Part shown: piece after piece, positions 42,723 to 52,329 of the stretch
How positions within the stretch are numbered: position 1 is the first letter of the stretch
Layout of the letters: every line of letters starts with the position of its first letter
Assembly: GCA_036271875.1 (NCBI GenBank)
Contig: DATAZU010000026.1
Coordinates: 1 to 64,000, forward strand
Direction of reading: 5' to 3'
DNA length: 64,000 nt
Origin: Galbitalea sp036271875
Lineage (GTDB): Bacteria > Actinomycetota > Actinomycetes > Actinomycetales > Microbacteriaceae
Made by a program: the position numbers and the translations under genes
Notes under the pieces: model-generated
Seen by the model: only the letters and a program-made list of their open reading frames with translations
What the model was told of the DNA's origin: nothing
Databases searched by the model: none

Positions 42723-44462
42723 TCAGTCCCGGCGCAAGACCCGAACCTCCCACGGCCGCAGGGGCGTCGAGCTCGTCGCGGACGGATAGTTGGCGAGCAC
42801 ACTCGACCAGTCGTCGAGATCAAAGCCGAGGATGGTCGCGGAATCGAGCTCCGCCTCGCCGAGGTTTGCGATCACGAGCAGCACCTCGGTATCCAGCCGT
42901 CGCTCGAACGCGAACAGCGTCGGATGATCCGGGGCCAGCATCCGGAAATCACCGATCGAGACCACGGGCAGCTTGTGCCGCAGGCGAATCAGCGCCCGGT
43001 AGAACTCGAAGACCGACCCTGCTGCGCCCACCTGCTCCGCGGCATTGATCGTCGAGTGATTGGAATTCACGCCGATCCACGGTTCGCCGGACGTGAATCC
43101 GCCATGGGCGGCCGCCGTCCATTGCATGGGTGTTCGCGCATTGTCTCGACCGATTCTGCGGATGCTCGCTAGTACGGCCTCCGACGTTGCGTCCGGCGCT
43201 GCCATGGCCTCCGCGACATAGTTGAGAGATTCGATGTCGCGCAGTTCATCCAACCCGTCGAACATCGCGTTTGTCATGCCAAGCTCTTCGCCCTGAAAGA
43301 TGTACGGCGTGCCGCGCTGCAGGTGGAGGACGGCCGCGAGAGCCTTCGCGGACTGCAACCAGTACCGCCCGTCGTCCCCGAAGCGACTCACCGCGCGCGG
43401 TTGGTCGTGATTGTTCCAATAGAGGCTGTTCCAGCCTTTCGCGGCGAGGCCACCCTGCCACCGGGCGAACGAGGCCTTGAGCTCGAGAACGTTCAGCGGT
43501 CGTGAGTCGAATTTGCCGCCCGGTCCGTGATCCAACTCAACGTGCTCGAACTGGAAGACCATGTCGAGTTCGGACCGGTTCGGATCGGTGAACCGCTGCG
43601 CCTGTTCCAGGGTGACGCCCGGCATCTCGCCAACGGTGACGAACTGTCCGGTGCGTCCCGCGAATACGGTCGCGTGCATCTCCTGCAGGAATTCGTGGAT
43701 GCGTGGACCGTAACTGTAGAACGGGAAGCCGTCGCCATAGCGGTGGCCCGGCTGCCGGATACCATCTGGAAGGTCCTGCTGCTTCGAGATCAGATTGATG
43801 ACATCCATCCGGAAGCCGTCAACTCCTCGGTCAAGCCACCAGTTCATCATCGAGTAGATCGCGGCCCGCACCTCGGGGTTCTCCCAGTTGAGGTCGGGCT
43901 GCTTGCGCGAGAACAGGTGAAGGTAGTACTCGCCCGATGCCTCGTCGAACTGCCAGGCCGATCCCGAGAAGAACGACTCCCAGTTGTTCGGCTCCGCGCC
44001 CTCGGCGCCGCCGCGCATGCCCTCGCGTGGCGGACGCCACCAGTACCAGTCGCGTTTCGGGCTATCTGCGGCGGAGGCCGAGTCGACAAACCATGGGTGC
44101 TCGTCGGACGTATGGTTCACCACGAGGTCCATGATCAGCTTCATGCCGCGCAGGTGAGCCTGGGAAACGAGCTCGTCGAAGTCATCGAGAGTACCGAACG
44201 CGGGATCAACCGACTGGTAGTCGCTGATGTCGTAGCCGTTGTCATCTGCGGGAGATGCGTACACGGGAGATAGCCAGATCGCGTCAACCCCGAGGGTAGC
44301 CAGATAGTCGAGGTGGGCAACGACACCGGGCAGGTCACCGATGCCATCTCCGTTCGAGTCGGCGAAGCTGCGCGGATAGACCTGGTAGATCACCGCGCTC
44401 TTCCACCACTGCTGCCCGGAGTCGGATTCTGTTCCGGACACCCTCGACGCGAGATCGGTCAC
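42723..44462 (-). CDS. GH13 alpha-glucosidase, oligo-1,6-glucosidase type
   Basis: This 579-aa cytoplasmic GH13 enzyme begins WWKSAVIYQVYPRSFADSNGDGIGDL. The nucleophile is D220 in GFRMDVIN, the acid/base E279 in VGEMPG, and the third carboxylate D353 in NNHDQPR. The residue after the nucleophile is valine (V221), which in Bacillus and yeast isomaltases marks preference for alpha-1,6 over alpha-1,4 links. Together with the GH66 protein directly upstream, this suggests it trims isomalto-oligosaccharides to glucose. It overlaps the GH66 gene by four bases. Confidence 0.93.
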   Translation of the reverse strand: MTDLASRVSGTESDSGQQWWKSAVIYQVYPRSFADSNGDGIGDLPGVVAHLDYLATLGVDAIWLSPVYASPADDNGYDISDYQSVDPAFGTLDDFDELVSQAHLRGMKLIMDLVVNHTSDEHPWFVDSASAADSPKRDWYWWRPPREGMRGGAEGAEPNNWESFFSGSAWQFDEASGEYYLHLFSRKQPDLNWENPEVRAAIYSMMNWWLDRGVDGFRMDVINLISKQQDLPDGIRQPGHRYGDGFPFYSYGPRIHEFLQEMHATVFAGRTGQFVTVGEMPGVTLEQAQRFTDPNRSELDMVFQFEHVELDHGPGGKFDSRPLNVLELKASFARWQGGLAAKGWNSLYWNNHDQPRAVSRFGDDGRYWLQSAKALAAVLHLQRGTPYIFQGEELGMTNAMFDGLDELRDIESLNYVAEAMAAPDATSEAVLASIRRIGRDNARTPMQWTAAAHGGFTSGEPWIGVNSNHSTINAAEQVGAAGSVFEFYRALIRLRHKLPVVSIGDFRMLAPDHPTLFAFERRLDTEVLLVIANLGEAELDSATILGFDLDDWSSVLANYPSATSSTPLRPWEVRVLRRD

Positions 44463-46060
44463 GATGCCCCACCAGGATCAATGACGACGAGTTGCCACAC
44501 CGACAATTCCGGCAGTACCGCGGTCGCGTGGTCTCCGTCGAGTTCGACGGTTACATCCACGAGTCGGCCAATACCGTCGGGGTCGGCAACGCGGACCCGC
44601 GGCACACCATGACCGACGCGGCGGAACCGCAGCCGCCCTGCTCCCGTGCGACCCGGGGATTTTCGCGGTGCATCCCACAACGCGTCGTCCTGCCCGAGCA
44701 GGTTAATCAAATGGACGACCAGCCGGTCACCGGCAAGGGTTACCCGCCGCCACACCGATCCCGGCACGGCGGCGTCGCTGGTGGTCGCGGAGTCGAACTC
44801 GACGTCGCAGTCGCTGTTGTACGCACCAACGTATGACGACGTCGCATCCACGATGGAAGGTTCGAGCAGCAGCTCGTCGTGCTCGACCAGAAAGTCGTAC
44901 CAGCGCTTGAGCAGGCTCGACGTCGATGGTTCGATCACGTGATTGCGAACGTAATATGGGTCAACCAGAATGCGATCGGTCTCTCCCGCCAGTAGCTGGG
45001 TCGCACCGTGGGAGAACAGCGTCGCCATGGTGAAGGATGTCGCCAGGTCGGCTTCCACAGCCGTTGCCGAGTCGTACACGTGCTGGTACGCCGCGATCAC
45101 GATCGGCTTGCCGGCTGCAACCGACCTCGCCCGGCTCACGACCGATCCGAGGGATCCGAGCGTGACGGTGGGCTCCCATGGCTCGATGTACACCGCGTCC
45201 AGGGGTGCGCTCGCGGTGGCCCAGGTCGGGAAATCGTTGACGTTATTGAACACGAGGTGAGCCGACGGCAACCTTTCGCGCACCGCAGCGATCATGGCCG
45301 TGAATGATGTCGCGACGTCAATCGTTTCGCCGTCTGCGCGAGTCGCGCGCTTGGGATAGCCATACTGATCCAGGTGGAATCCGGAGAAGCCGAGGTCGCT
45401 TGCCGCAGCAGACAGTTGACTCGAGAAGCTCTCGAGCCAGTCGGGCGCCGCGGGATCAACGAGAAACAGGAAGTCCTCCAACGCATAGGGTTCCCCCGTC
45501 GCCGTGAGTAGTGCACGATGCTTCCACTCGTCCCACTCGGCAGGACCGACGGCATACACCGCCGCATACCCGACCGCGGACGCTCCGCTCTCCTTGACCG
45601 CCGCGATCAGGTCCCGCACGGTGGCGAGCGAGATCGGCTGGTCGAGCGCGTCGCGATACTCCGCACCCCCGCCGAGCAGGTTCGCGTGACGATAGGCCCA
45701 GTCGTAAAACTGGATGCCATTGAGGTGCAGCCTGCGGATGGTGTCGCTGATCCCGGAGAGATCTCGCCCGGGCGAATAGTCCACGACGAATCCGTAGCGA
45801 AGGCGAGAGCGGCCGATCTCCGCGACCTCGACGGCCGTCGACAGGATCGCGTCGGAGGTCACGAGCTCGATACCGTAGGTCCCGACCGGCAGCCAGCCGA
45901 GCACGATCGACGACGTTCCATCCCAGACCGCGCGCAGAACCTCGTCGCCGAGGTGCCGAACGACAACTTCGCCTGGGCCAACGGCCTCGCGCACCTCGAG
46001 CACGATGGAGTCGCCCGCCGCGTAGGTCGCCCGCGTCGGCAGGAGTTCTGGGCCGGTCAT
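44459..46060 (-). CDS. GH66 family glycoside hydrolase (dextranase-like, intracellular)
   Basis: This 533-aa GH66 protein acts on alpha-1,6-glucan. The likely nucleophile is D231 in GFHLDQYGYPK and the likely acid/base E293 in DAVYIEPWEP. The QFYDWAYRHANLLGG segment near 117-131 is also characteristic. An N-terminal beta-sandwich and a C-terminal beta domain flank the barrel. The frame runs much further upstream, but only as an overlap of the permease gene. The ATG used gives a four-base coupling with that permease. There is no signal peptide, unlike most dextranases, so it should cleave imported isomalto-oligosaccharides. Confidence 0.88.
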   Translation of the reverse strand: MTGPELLPTRATYAAGDSIVLEVREAVGPGEVVVRHLGDEVLRAVWDGTSSIVLGWLPVGTYGIELVTSDAILSTAVEVAEIGRSRLRYGFVVDYSPGRDLSGISDTIRRLHLNGIQFYDWAYRHANLLGGGAEYRDALDQPISLATVRDLIAAVKESGASAVGYAAVYAVGPAEWDEWKHRALLTATGEPYALEDFLFLVDPAAPDWLESFSSQLSAAASDLGFSGFHLDQYGYPKRATRADGETIDVATSFTAMIAAVRERLPSAHLVFNNVNDFPTWATASAPLDAVYIEPWEPTVTLGSLGSVVSRARSVAAGKPIVIAAYQHVYDSATAVEADLATSFTMATLFSHGATQLLAGETDRILVDPYYVRNHVIEPSTSSLLKRWYDFLVEHDELLLEPSIVDATSSYVGAYNSDCDVEFDSATTSDAAVPGSVWRRVTLAGDRLVVHLINLLGQDDALWDAPRKSPGRTGAGRLRFRRVGHGVPRVRVADPDGIGRLVDVTVELDGDHATAVLPELSVWQLVVIDPGGAS

Positions 46061-46929
46061 CCCTTGACCGCCCCCGAGGTGAGTCCCTGGACGAAGTAGC
46101 GCTGGAACACGATGAACACGACGAGCACCGGAATCACGGCGATCAGGGACGCCGCGAACACGAGTCCCCACTGGGTCGCATGCTCGCCCTGGAAGTTGGC
46201 GATGGCGAGCGGCAGGGTCGCATTGTCCGGGTTGTTGATCATAGTCAGTGCGATCGGATACTCGTCCCAGCTGTTCAGGAAGGTGAAGATCGTCGCAACC
46301 GCGAGAGCCGGTCGCGCCAACGGGAGTGCGAGGCGCCAGTACCGCGTCCACGCGTTTGCGCCATCCACCTGCATCGCACTGTCCAGCTCGCCGGGGATGG
46401 ATGCGAAGAAGCTTCGCATCAGGAACGTGTTCAGCGACAGATTGCCCGCGATGTAGAAGAAGATGAGCCCGCCAAGCGAATCGAGGAGATGCAGGTTCTT
46501 CGCGAGGATGAATTGCGGGATGAGCAACATCACCGCCGGAATCGTCAGCCCGATCAGGACAACGCGAAAGATCGCCTCCTTGGCGGGGAAGGAAAACCTG
46601 GCAAACGCAAACGCCATCATCGAGCTGAGCAGGACCGAGCATGCCGTTGAGATCACGGCGACAATGAGCGAGTTCGCGAAGTAGAGCAGGAAGTTCTCTG
46701 TGCCGATCGCCTGGGCGTAGTTCGCAGTGGTGCCGGGGACGGGAATGAGCTGGGGCGGAATCGTCAGGACGTATGCCTGCGACTGGAAGCTCGCCGACAC
46801 CATATAGATGAAGGGGGTGACCATGACGAACACGCCGACGATCAGCGCGACGTAGCGAAGGGTCGTTCCCGCCGGATTGCTCCGCGTGCCGGGCAGGCGC
46901 GTCATCCGCGCGTTCGTTGCAGCACTCAT
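46057..46929 (-). CDS. Sugar ABC transporter permease, MalG type
   Basis: This 290-aa CUT1 permease starts in a basic cytoplasmic stretch and has a first helix YVALIVGVFVMVTPFIYMVSASF. The EAA docking loop here is PGELDSAMQVDGANAW near residue 189, and the C-terminus ends QRYFVQGLTSGAVKG as is standard. It overlaps the MalF-type partner gene by four bases. It forms the channel of the isomalto-oligosaccharide importer. Confidence 0.94.
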   Translation of the reverse strand: MSAATNARMTRLPGTRSNPAGTTLRYVALIVGVFVMVTPFIYMVSASFQSQAYVLTIPPQLIPVPGTTANYAQAIGTENFLLYFANSLIVAVISTACSVLLSSMMAFAFARFSFPAKEAIFRVVLIGLTIPAVMLLIPQFILAKNLHLLDSLGGLIFFYIAGNLSLNTFLMRSFFASIPGELDSAMQVDGANAWTRYWRLALPLARPALAVATIFTFLNSWDEYPIALTMINNPDNATLPLAIANFQGEHATQWGLVFAASLIAVIPVLVVFIVFQRYFVQGLTSGAVKG

Positions 46930-47897
46930 GCGAGTTCATCTCCGTCTCGATTGCGCATGATTCGCAACTGGAGTACCGCGAGCACGAAAACCAGCACGGC
47001 CAGGATGACGGCCAGCGCGGACGCGTAGCCGAAGTCGGTGAAATTGAACGCCTGCAGATACATGTAGGTCAGCACGACATCCGTCTGCCCGATCGGCCCT
47101 CCGCCCGTCAGCAGTTGCACGGAGGTGAAGACGTTGAGGCCGCCGATCACGAGCATGACCGAGATGAATGTGGTTGCCGGGCTGAGCGCGGGAATGGTTA
47201 CCGCCCGAAAACGCTGCCAGCGGTTGGCACCGTCGAGTTGAGCTGCCTCCTCGAGTGTCTCTGGGACGCCCTGAAGCGCGGCGAGGTAGATCATCATCGA
47301 CCAACCCACCCCTTTCCAGATCCCGAGAAGACAAATAACAACGAGCGCCGTCCAACGATTCGCCAGCCACGACACGTCGCTATTCATGAGGTGAAGAAAG
47401 TCGTGGAGCGTGAAGTTCACGAGACCGCTGTCGTCGAAGAGAAACTTGAACAGCAACGTGACAACGACCCAGCTGGTAACTACCGGCAGGTAGAACAGCA
47501 CTCGGAAGAGCGGCGCGGTCGGGCTCTTCCGCTTGAGAAGCAGGGCAATCGCCAGGCCGATGATCATTTGTGGGATGACCGTCGCGACCATATAGATGCC
47601 GCTGTTCTCGAGACTCAACCAGAAGTGCGGGTCGCGGAAAGCGGCGATGTAGTTGTCCATTCCCGACCATTGGCTCAGCTGCGCGTTAAAAACGTTCCAG
47701 TGGTAGAGGCTCATACGGAACGCCGAGATCGCAGGCCAGATGATGGCGACGACAAAGACGACCACCCCGGGGAGCAGGAATAGGTACGGTGTCGCGGAGA
47801 GCCGCCGTCTGCGACCGCCGCGGGTAATCCTGGTCCGACCGGGCCGCGCGACGGAGGAAGTCTCCGCCGCGCGACCCGTCGTAGTGGTGAGCGCCAA
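46926..47897 (-). CDS. Sugar ABC transporter permease, MalF type
   Basis: This 323-aa CUT1 permease has a Arg/Thr-rich N-terminus, a first helix ATPYLFLLPGVVVFVVAIIWP, and an EAA loop VPETLEEAAQLDGANRW near residue 220. Start choice is uncertain. I used TTG just after the binding-protein stop, with GGGA upstream; GTG 16 codons later with GGAG upstream is also possible. It is the first permease of the isomalto-oligosaccharide importer. As in the first cassette, no ATPase gene accompanies it. Confidence 0.9.
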   Translation of the reverse strand: MALTTTTGRAAETSSVARPGRTRITRGGRRRRLSATPYLFLLPGVVVFVVAIIWPAISAFRMSLYHWNVFNAQLSQWSGMDNYIAAFRDPHFWLSLENSGIYMVATVIPQMIIGLAIALLLKRKSPTAPLFRVLFYLPVVTSWVVVTLLFKFLFDDSGLVNFTLHDFLHLMNSDVSWLANRWTALVVICLLGIWKGVGWSMMIYLAALQGVPETLEEAAQLDGANRWQRFRAVTIPALSPATTFISVMLVIGGLNVFTSVQLLTGGGPIGQTDVVLTYMYLQAFNFTDFGYASALAVILAVLVFVLAVLQLRIMRNRDGDELA

Positions 47898-47901
47898 TCT
47901 G

Positions 47902-49185
47902 CTAGTTCCCGGCCAGCAGGGTGTCGATCTGTGAGGCCGCACTGTCGAGGGCGGCCTGCACCGTCATCTTGCCAAGAAAGGCCTGCGTGAGCGTCGTGTT
48001 CAGCACGGTGTCAATCTTGCTCTGGTTGGGGCTGGCGATCCGCGACTTCGCGGTCTTCAACTGGTCGGAGTACACCTTGTAGTAGGCGGCAATCTTGGCC
48101 TGCGCGTCAGCGAAGGCCGGCACTACCGTCATCTGCCCGGTCTTCGCCATGGCGAGCTGGAAGTCCTTCGACTGGGTGAAGCGGATGAACTTCTCCGCTG
48201 CGGTCTGATGGGTGGAATTGGCCGTCAGCACGATGTCTTCTCCGCCGACGACGCTGACCGATCCGCCCGCTCCAGATGGAATGGGCGAGTACACCGGCTG
48301 GAAGGTCGGATACTGGCCAGTCCAGATTCCGGCCATCCATGGTCCATCGAAGATCGTCGCGTACTTGGTCTTCGGCAGGCCATCCGACGTTCCCGTTGCC
48401 CCCGTGTTGCCGGTGATCAGGTTCGGGATGAGGCCCTGCTTGTACCAGTCGACCAGCATCTGGATGGTCTGAACGTTGGTTGCACTGTTCAGGTAGCCGG
48501 TCGCCTTGGTCTCCTTCTTGTTGGTGACCTCGCCGCCGCCCGACCAGATCCACGGGGAGATATTCCACGCCCCCAGGCCGCTGTCGGCGAATAGCGACAC
48601 ACCGCTGCCCTTGAGCTTCGATGCCATCGTCTGGAGGTCCGCGAAGGTGGACGGCGGAGTGCTGATACCGGCCTTTGCTAGTGCGGCCTGATCGGTAATC
48701 AAGACGCGAGTGTTGGTGTCGAGCGGAAGCCCGTAGTACTTGCCCTTGTAGAGATTTGTGGCCAGGTTGCCCTGGTAGTCCTTCGCGCTGAGCGTCGTGA
48801 AGTCCGACATTGAGTCGGACAGCGGCACCAGCACTCCGTTCTGGGCGAACTCGGGAACCCAGCCGATGTCGGCTCGCACGAGGTCCGGGAGTTGTCCGCC
48901 CGCGGCGCTGGTTGTGAGCTTCTGCAGCAGCGAGTCGTACGCGATATCGGTGTACTTGACCGTGATACCGGGATTCGCTTTTTCAAATTCCGGGATGAGG
49001 GTCTTGTTGAGGGCATCCTGCTGGGTCGAGTTCCCGCCGTTGCCGTATGAACCCCAGAACGTGATGGTCACGGGACTGGTCTTCGTACCGGCTGAACTGG
49101 TGGGACTCGAGGAGCATCCGGCCGCAAGCAGCGAGACTGCCGCTGCCGCTGCCACCGCCAGCCCCAATTTGCTTGAACGCTTCAT
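47902..49185 (-). CDS. Sugar ABC transporter solute-binding lipoprotein, family 1
   Basis: This 427-aa binding lipoprotein has a basic start (MKRSSK), an Ala-rich hydrophobic run and the lipobox LAAGCSSS near residue 24. The mature part shows VTITFWGSYGNGG, the LPDLVRADIGWVPEFAQNG segment and GEDIVLTANSTHQTAAEKFI. The ATG used has an AGGAGA site nine bases upstream; an earlier in-frame start lies in the promoter. Gene context with GH66 and an alpha-1,6-type GH13 points to isomalto-oligosaccharides or dextran fragments as ligand. Confidence 0.93.
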   Translation of the reverse strand: MKRSSKLGLAVAAAAAVSLLAAGCSSSPTSSAGTKTSPVTITFWGSYGNGGNSTQQDALNKTLIPEFEKANPGITVKYTDIAYDSLLQKLTTSAAGGQLPDLVRADIGWVPEFAQNGVLVPLSDSMSDFTTLSAKDYQGNLATNLYKGKYYGLPLDTNTRVLITDQAALAKAGISTPPSTFADLQTMASKLKGSGVSLFADSGLGAWNISPWIWSGGGEVTNKKETKATGYLNSATNVQTIQMLVDWYKQGLIPNLITGNTGATGTSDGLPKTKYATIFDGPWMAGIWTGQYPTFQPVYSPIPSGAGGSVSVVGGEDIVLTANSTHQTAAEKFIRFTQSKDFQLAMAKTGQMTVVPAFADAQAKIAAYYKVYSDQLKTAKSRIASPNQSKIDTVLNTTLTQAFLGKMTVQAALDSAASQIDTLLAGN

Positions 49186-49288
49186 TGCGATTCTCCTGTC
49201 GTAATTCGTGGACACGATGGTGTTCGGGCCGCGCACCAATGCTTGCGGCTGGAATAGTTCTACTGCAAAAGTAATTCGGAGTCAACCG

Positions 49289-49302
49289 CGGCAAATTTGC
49301 CG
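49289..49302. promoter_or_regulatory. Palindrome CGGCAAATTTGCCG in the ROK/binding-protein divergent region
   Basis: A perfect 14-base palindrome with an AT-rich centre lies midway in the 213-bp region between the divergent ROK regulator and the importer's binding-protein gene. Its form suits a ROK (Mlc/NagC/XylR-like) operator that would control both directions. Confidence 0.6.
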
Positions 49303-49398
49303 TCCGGGACCCGTTAGTATCTTGATTGGCGGAACTAATCTGTCTATGTCAGGCTAGATTCTCCCCAAGCACAGCGCTACCCGAGTAAGGAAATGGAC

Positions 49399-50547
49399 AT
49401 GCGGATCAGCACACCGCTGTGGACGCCGGACGTCGGCGCATCGCGTTCTGTCGCGCTGCAAGTGCTGATCAACGGCCCCATTTCCCGCAGCGACATCGCG
49501 CGCAAACTCGACCTGTCCGCCGGCTCGCTCACCAGGCTAAGCACGCCTCTTATCGAGAGTGGTCTGCTCATCGAGGTCGAGGAGAAAACGGATGGCCGCG
49601 CCGGACGACCATCCAAACCGCTCGACATCGTGCCCGAGTCCCAGCACTTTCTCGGCATGAAGCTCACCGCGGATACCGTACAGGGCGTTCTCACGGACCT
49701 CCGCGCAAACATCCTTCAGTCCCGGTCGGTGGAGCTGTCCACAAGGGATCCCGAATCGGTCGTCGCGGTGATTGCCGGACTGGCGAACGAACTCGCGGGT
49801 TCGGTGTCCTCGATCACGGCGCTGGGACTCGGCATCGGCGCCCTCGTCACCGACCATTCCACGGTGCGCAGTGCACCGTTTCTCGGCTGGTCCGACGTTC
49901 CGCTCGGCACCATGCTCGAAGCGGCAACGGGCCTTCCCACCGTCATCGAAAACGATGTCGTCGCCTTCACGGAGTCGGAGCACTGGTTCGGGGCGGGGCG
50001 GGGGCTCGATGGTTTTGCGGTGCTAACACTCGGCGCGGGGATTGGATACGGCCTGGTGGCCCACGACGACATCGTCCTCGATGAGGACTCCGGCATCGGT
50101 CTGGTCGGGCACTGGCCCCTCGATCCTTTCGGGCCGCTGTGCCCGGCCGGACATCGGGGATGCGCGCGCAGTGTTCTCACACAGTCGGCCGTTTCGAGCG
50201 CGGTTTCGCTCGCACTGGATCGAGCCGTCGGCTACGACGAGGCGCTCGACCTCGCTGCCGCGGGCGAACCGGCAGCGCGGCGCGTGGTCGACGATGCCGG
50301 GCGCGGCCTCGGACGCATGATTGCCGCAATCGCAAACCTGACGGCTCCGCAGCGCATCGTCCTCGGTGGCGAGGGCGTGCGACTGGTTGAGGTCGCAAGC
50401 GCTGCCATGCAGGAGGGCATCGCAGCGGACCGCGACCCACGCGCTAGCGAACTGGACATCGTGACGACGCCCGGTGACAACAGCGAGTGGTGTCGCGGCG
50501 CGGCCGTCATTGCGATCCAGCGCTACGTGCTGGGGAAGCGCTCGTGA
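49399..50547 (+). CDS. ROK-family transcriptional regulator
   Basis: This 382-aa ROK repressor has an N-terminal winged helix (LINGPISRSDIARKLDLSAGSLTRLSTPLIESGLL) and a sugar-kinase-like ROK domain with ALGLGIGALV, the metal-binding GHWPLDPFGPLCPAGHRGCARS near 230-250, and IVLGGEG. The zinc signature GHxxxxxxxxxCxxGxxGC is nearly intact. ATG at 49399 is preferred because AAGGAA is eight bases before it, whereas it abuts the ATG at 49393. It is divergent from the isomalto-oligosaccharide importer, which it probably represses. Confidence 0.92.
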   Translation: MRISTPLWTPDVGASRSVALQVLINGPISRSDIARKLDLSAGSLTRLSTPLIESGLLIEVEEKTDGRAGRPSKPLDIVPESQHFLGMKLTADTVQGVLTDLRANILQSRSVELSTRDPESVVAVIAGLANELAGSVSSITALGLGIGALVTDHSTVRSAPFLGWSDVPLGTMLEAATGLPTVIENDVVAFTESEHWFGAGRGLDGFAVLTLGAGIGYGLVAHDDIVLDEDSGIGLVGHWPLDPFGPLCPAGHRGCARSVLTQSAVSSAVSLALDRAVGYDEALDLAAAGEPAARRVVDDAGRGLGRMIAAIANLTAPQRIVLGGEGVRLVEVASAAMQEGIAADRDPRASELDIVTTPGDNSEWCRGAAVIAIQRYVLGKRS

Positions 50548-50572
50548 AAGGCTAGCTCCAGAGCGATGGGCC

Positions 50573-50596
50573 GGTCCCTGAGGCTCTCGAAGGGCT
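50573..50596. repeat. REP-like CCCTTCGAC..CTCAGGG repeat, copy 2 (inverted)
   Basis: GGTCCCTGAGGCTCTCGAAG followed by GGCT is the reverse complement of the repeats at 13025-13046 and 61773-61796, with a few changes. It sits in the short gap between the ROK gene and the AidB-like gene and abuts the latter's ribosome binding site. Confidence 0.75.
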
Positions 50597-50605
50597 GGAG
50601 GATCG

Positions 50606-52231
50606 ATGCCGATCACACACGACGTGTTCAACCAGGTCCCGCGACGGGTCGGCCTCGACGAATTCACCGAGAACCTGCCGCTCGTCGAGGCGGTCGCGAC
50701 CTACGACGCGGCCTGGGCAATCGATGCCCTAACCGACGTCGGCCTGCACGTCGGCAGCGAGGTATTCCAGAACGACGCCGACCGTGCGAATCGGATTGAG
50801 CCCGAGCTCCACACCCACGATCGCTACGGCAACCGCATCGACGAGGTCGAGTACGACTCGAGCTACGACAGGATCATCTCGGCGGCGGTAGCCGCTGGCG
50901 CACACACCTCAGCCTGGGCAGATCCGAAGCCGGGCGCGAACGTTGCGCGAGCCGCGACGTTCATGCTCTTCGCCCAGGTCGAACCCGGTCACGCCTGCCC
51001 GATCTCGATGACCCACTCGGCGGTACCCGCGCTCGCCGCGACTCCGGCGCTCGCGGACAAATGGATGCCGAGACTTCTCAGCAGCCAGTACGACGGCGCT
51101 CTGCGCCCGTCGAAGACATCGGCTCTGTTCGGCATGGCGATGACCGAGAAGCAGGGTGGCTCGGATGTTCGAGCCAACACAACCCGCGCGGAACCCGTCG
51201 GCGACGGTCAGTACTTGCTGACCGGGCACAAGTGGTTCTGCAGCGCACCGATGTCCGACGGGTTTCTTGTGCTCGCGCAGGCTCCTGCGGGGCTCAGCTG
51301 CTTCCTGCTGCCGCGGGTGCTCGACGATGGCACACGTAACACGTTCCGCATCCAGCGCCTCAAAGACAAGCTCGGCAATCGATCGAACGCGTCGAGCGAG
51401 GTTGAATTCGACGCCACCGTGGCGTTCCTGCTCGGCGAGGAGGGGCGGGGTGTTCGCACGATCATCGAGATGGTGTCGCGAACGCGGCTCGATTGCATTT
51501 ACGGCACCACAGCGGGGATGCGGCAAGGAGTGGCCGAGGCAGCATGGCACGTGCGGCACCGCGAGGCGTTCGGTCGCACGCTCATCGACCAGCCGGCCAT
51601 GACTGCCGTGCTCGCAGACCTGGCGCTCGAGTCCGAAGCGGCCACCGCGACGGCACTGCGGCTTGCGAGAGCGCACGACGAGGACGCGAGCGACAGTGAG
51701 CGCGCGTTCCGTCGACTGGCAACCGCGGTCTCGAAGTACTGGATCTGCAAGCGCGGGCCCGAGCACGCATACGAGTCCCTCGAGTGCCTGGGCGGCAACG
51801 GCTACACCGAGACATTTCCACTGGCACGCCGCTATCGCGAGCAGCCCGTCATGGCGATCTGGGAGGGATCGGGTAACGTCATCGCGCTCGACGTGCTTCG
51901 CGCGCTCGCGCGGGAGCCCGAGAGCTTCGAAGCGTTCGACGCTGAGGTCACGATCGCGGTCGGGGACTCCGCGGTGTTTGATGCGCACCTCGAGGCAACC
52001 CGCGCACTCGTTCGCGACATCACCGCGTCCGAGCCGGATGCCGCATCGCGGCAGGCTCGCAGGCTGGTCGCGGAACTCGCTCTCAGCCTCCAGGCCTCAC
52101 TGCTCCTGCGGAATGCACCATCCGCGGTTTCCGATGCCTTCGTCGCTTCCCGCCTGGGTCCCGATCGATCGCGCCTCTACGGCGAGCTGCCGGCAACCGC
52201 AGATCTCGCGGCAATCGCAGGCCGCGCCTAG
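50606..52231 (+). CDS. Acyl-CoA dehydrogenase-family protein, AidB-like
   Basis: This 541-aa flavoprotein has the long AidB-type architecture. Its N-terminal AidB motif includes TDVGLHVGSEVFQNDADRANRIEPELHTHDRYGNRIDEVEYDSSY in pieces. ACPISMTHSAVPAL and GMAMTEKQGGSDVRANTT are the flavin and substrate region, and RDLDCLGGNGY-like ESLECLGGNGYTE near 395-407 closes the fold. In E. coli AidB is an alkylation-damage protein; in other bacteria relatives may be acyl-CoA dehydrogenases. GGAGG lies four bases before the ATG, next to the REP-like copy. Confidence 0.88.
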   Translation: MPITHDVFNQVPRRVGLDEFTENLPLVEAVATYDAAWAIDALTDVGLHVGSEVFQNDADRANRIEPELHTHDRYGNRIDEVEYDSSYDRIISAAVAAGAHTSAWADPKPGANVARAATFMLFAQVEPGHACPISMTHSAVPALAATPALADKWMPRLLSSQYDGALRPSKTSALFGMAMTEKQGGSDVRANTTRAEPVGDGQYLLTGHKWFCSAPMSDGFLVLAQAPAGLSCFLLPRVLDDGTRNTFRIQRLKDKLGNRSNASSEVEFDATVAFLLGEEGRGVRTIIEMVSRTRLDCIYGTTAGMRQGVAEAAWHVRHREAFGRTLIDQPAMTAVLADLALESEAATATALRLARAHDEDASDSERAFRRLATAVSKYWICKRGPEHAYESLECLGGNGYTETFPLARRYREQPVMAIWEGSGNVIALDVLRALAREPESFEAFDAEVTIAVGDSAVFDAHLEATRALVRDITASEPDAASRQARRLVAELALSLQASLLLRNAPSAVSDAFVASRLGPDRSRLYGELPATADLAAIAGRA

Positions 52232-52329
52232 CGAACCGCTGCGGCCCGGCCTCGAACCAACCGAGTCCGGGACGTACGTGCTCGCAGGGGTGGGAGCGGT
52301 ACGGCCCGGACTCGCGGGGGCATTGGGGG

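Noticed and set aside
46061..46939. N-terminal extension of the GH66 frame across the MalG-type permease gene
   Set aside because: The extension is merely an alternative frame of the permease gene. The GH66 start at the ATGA overlap is supported by coupling and by the start of conserved sequence.
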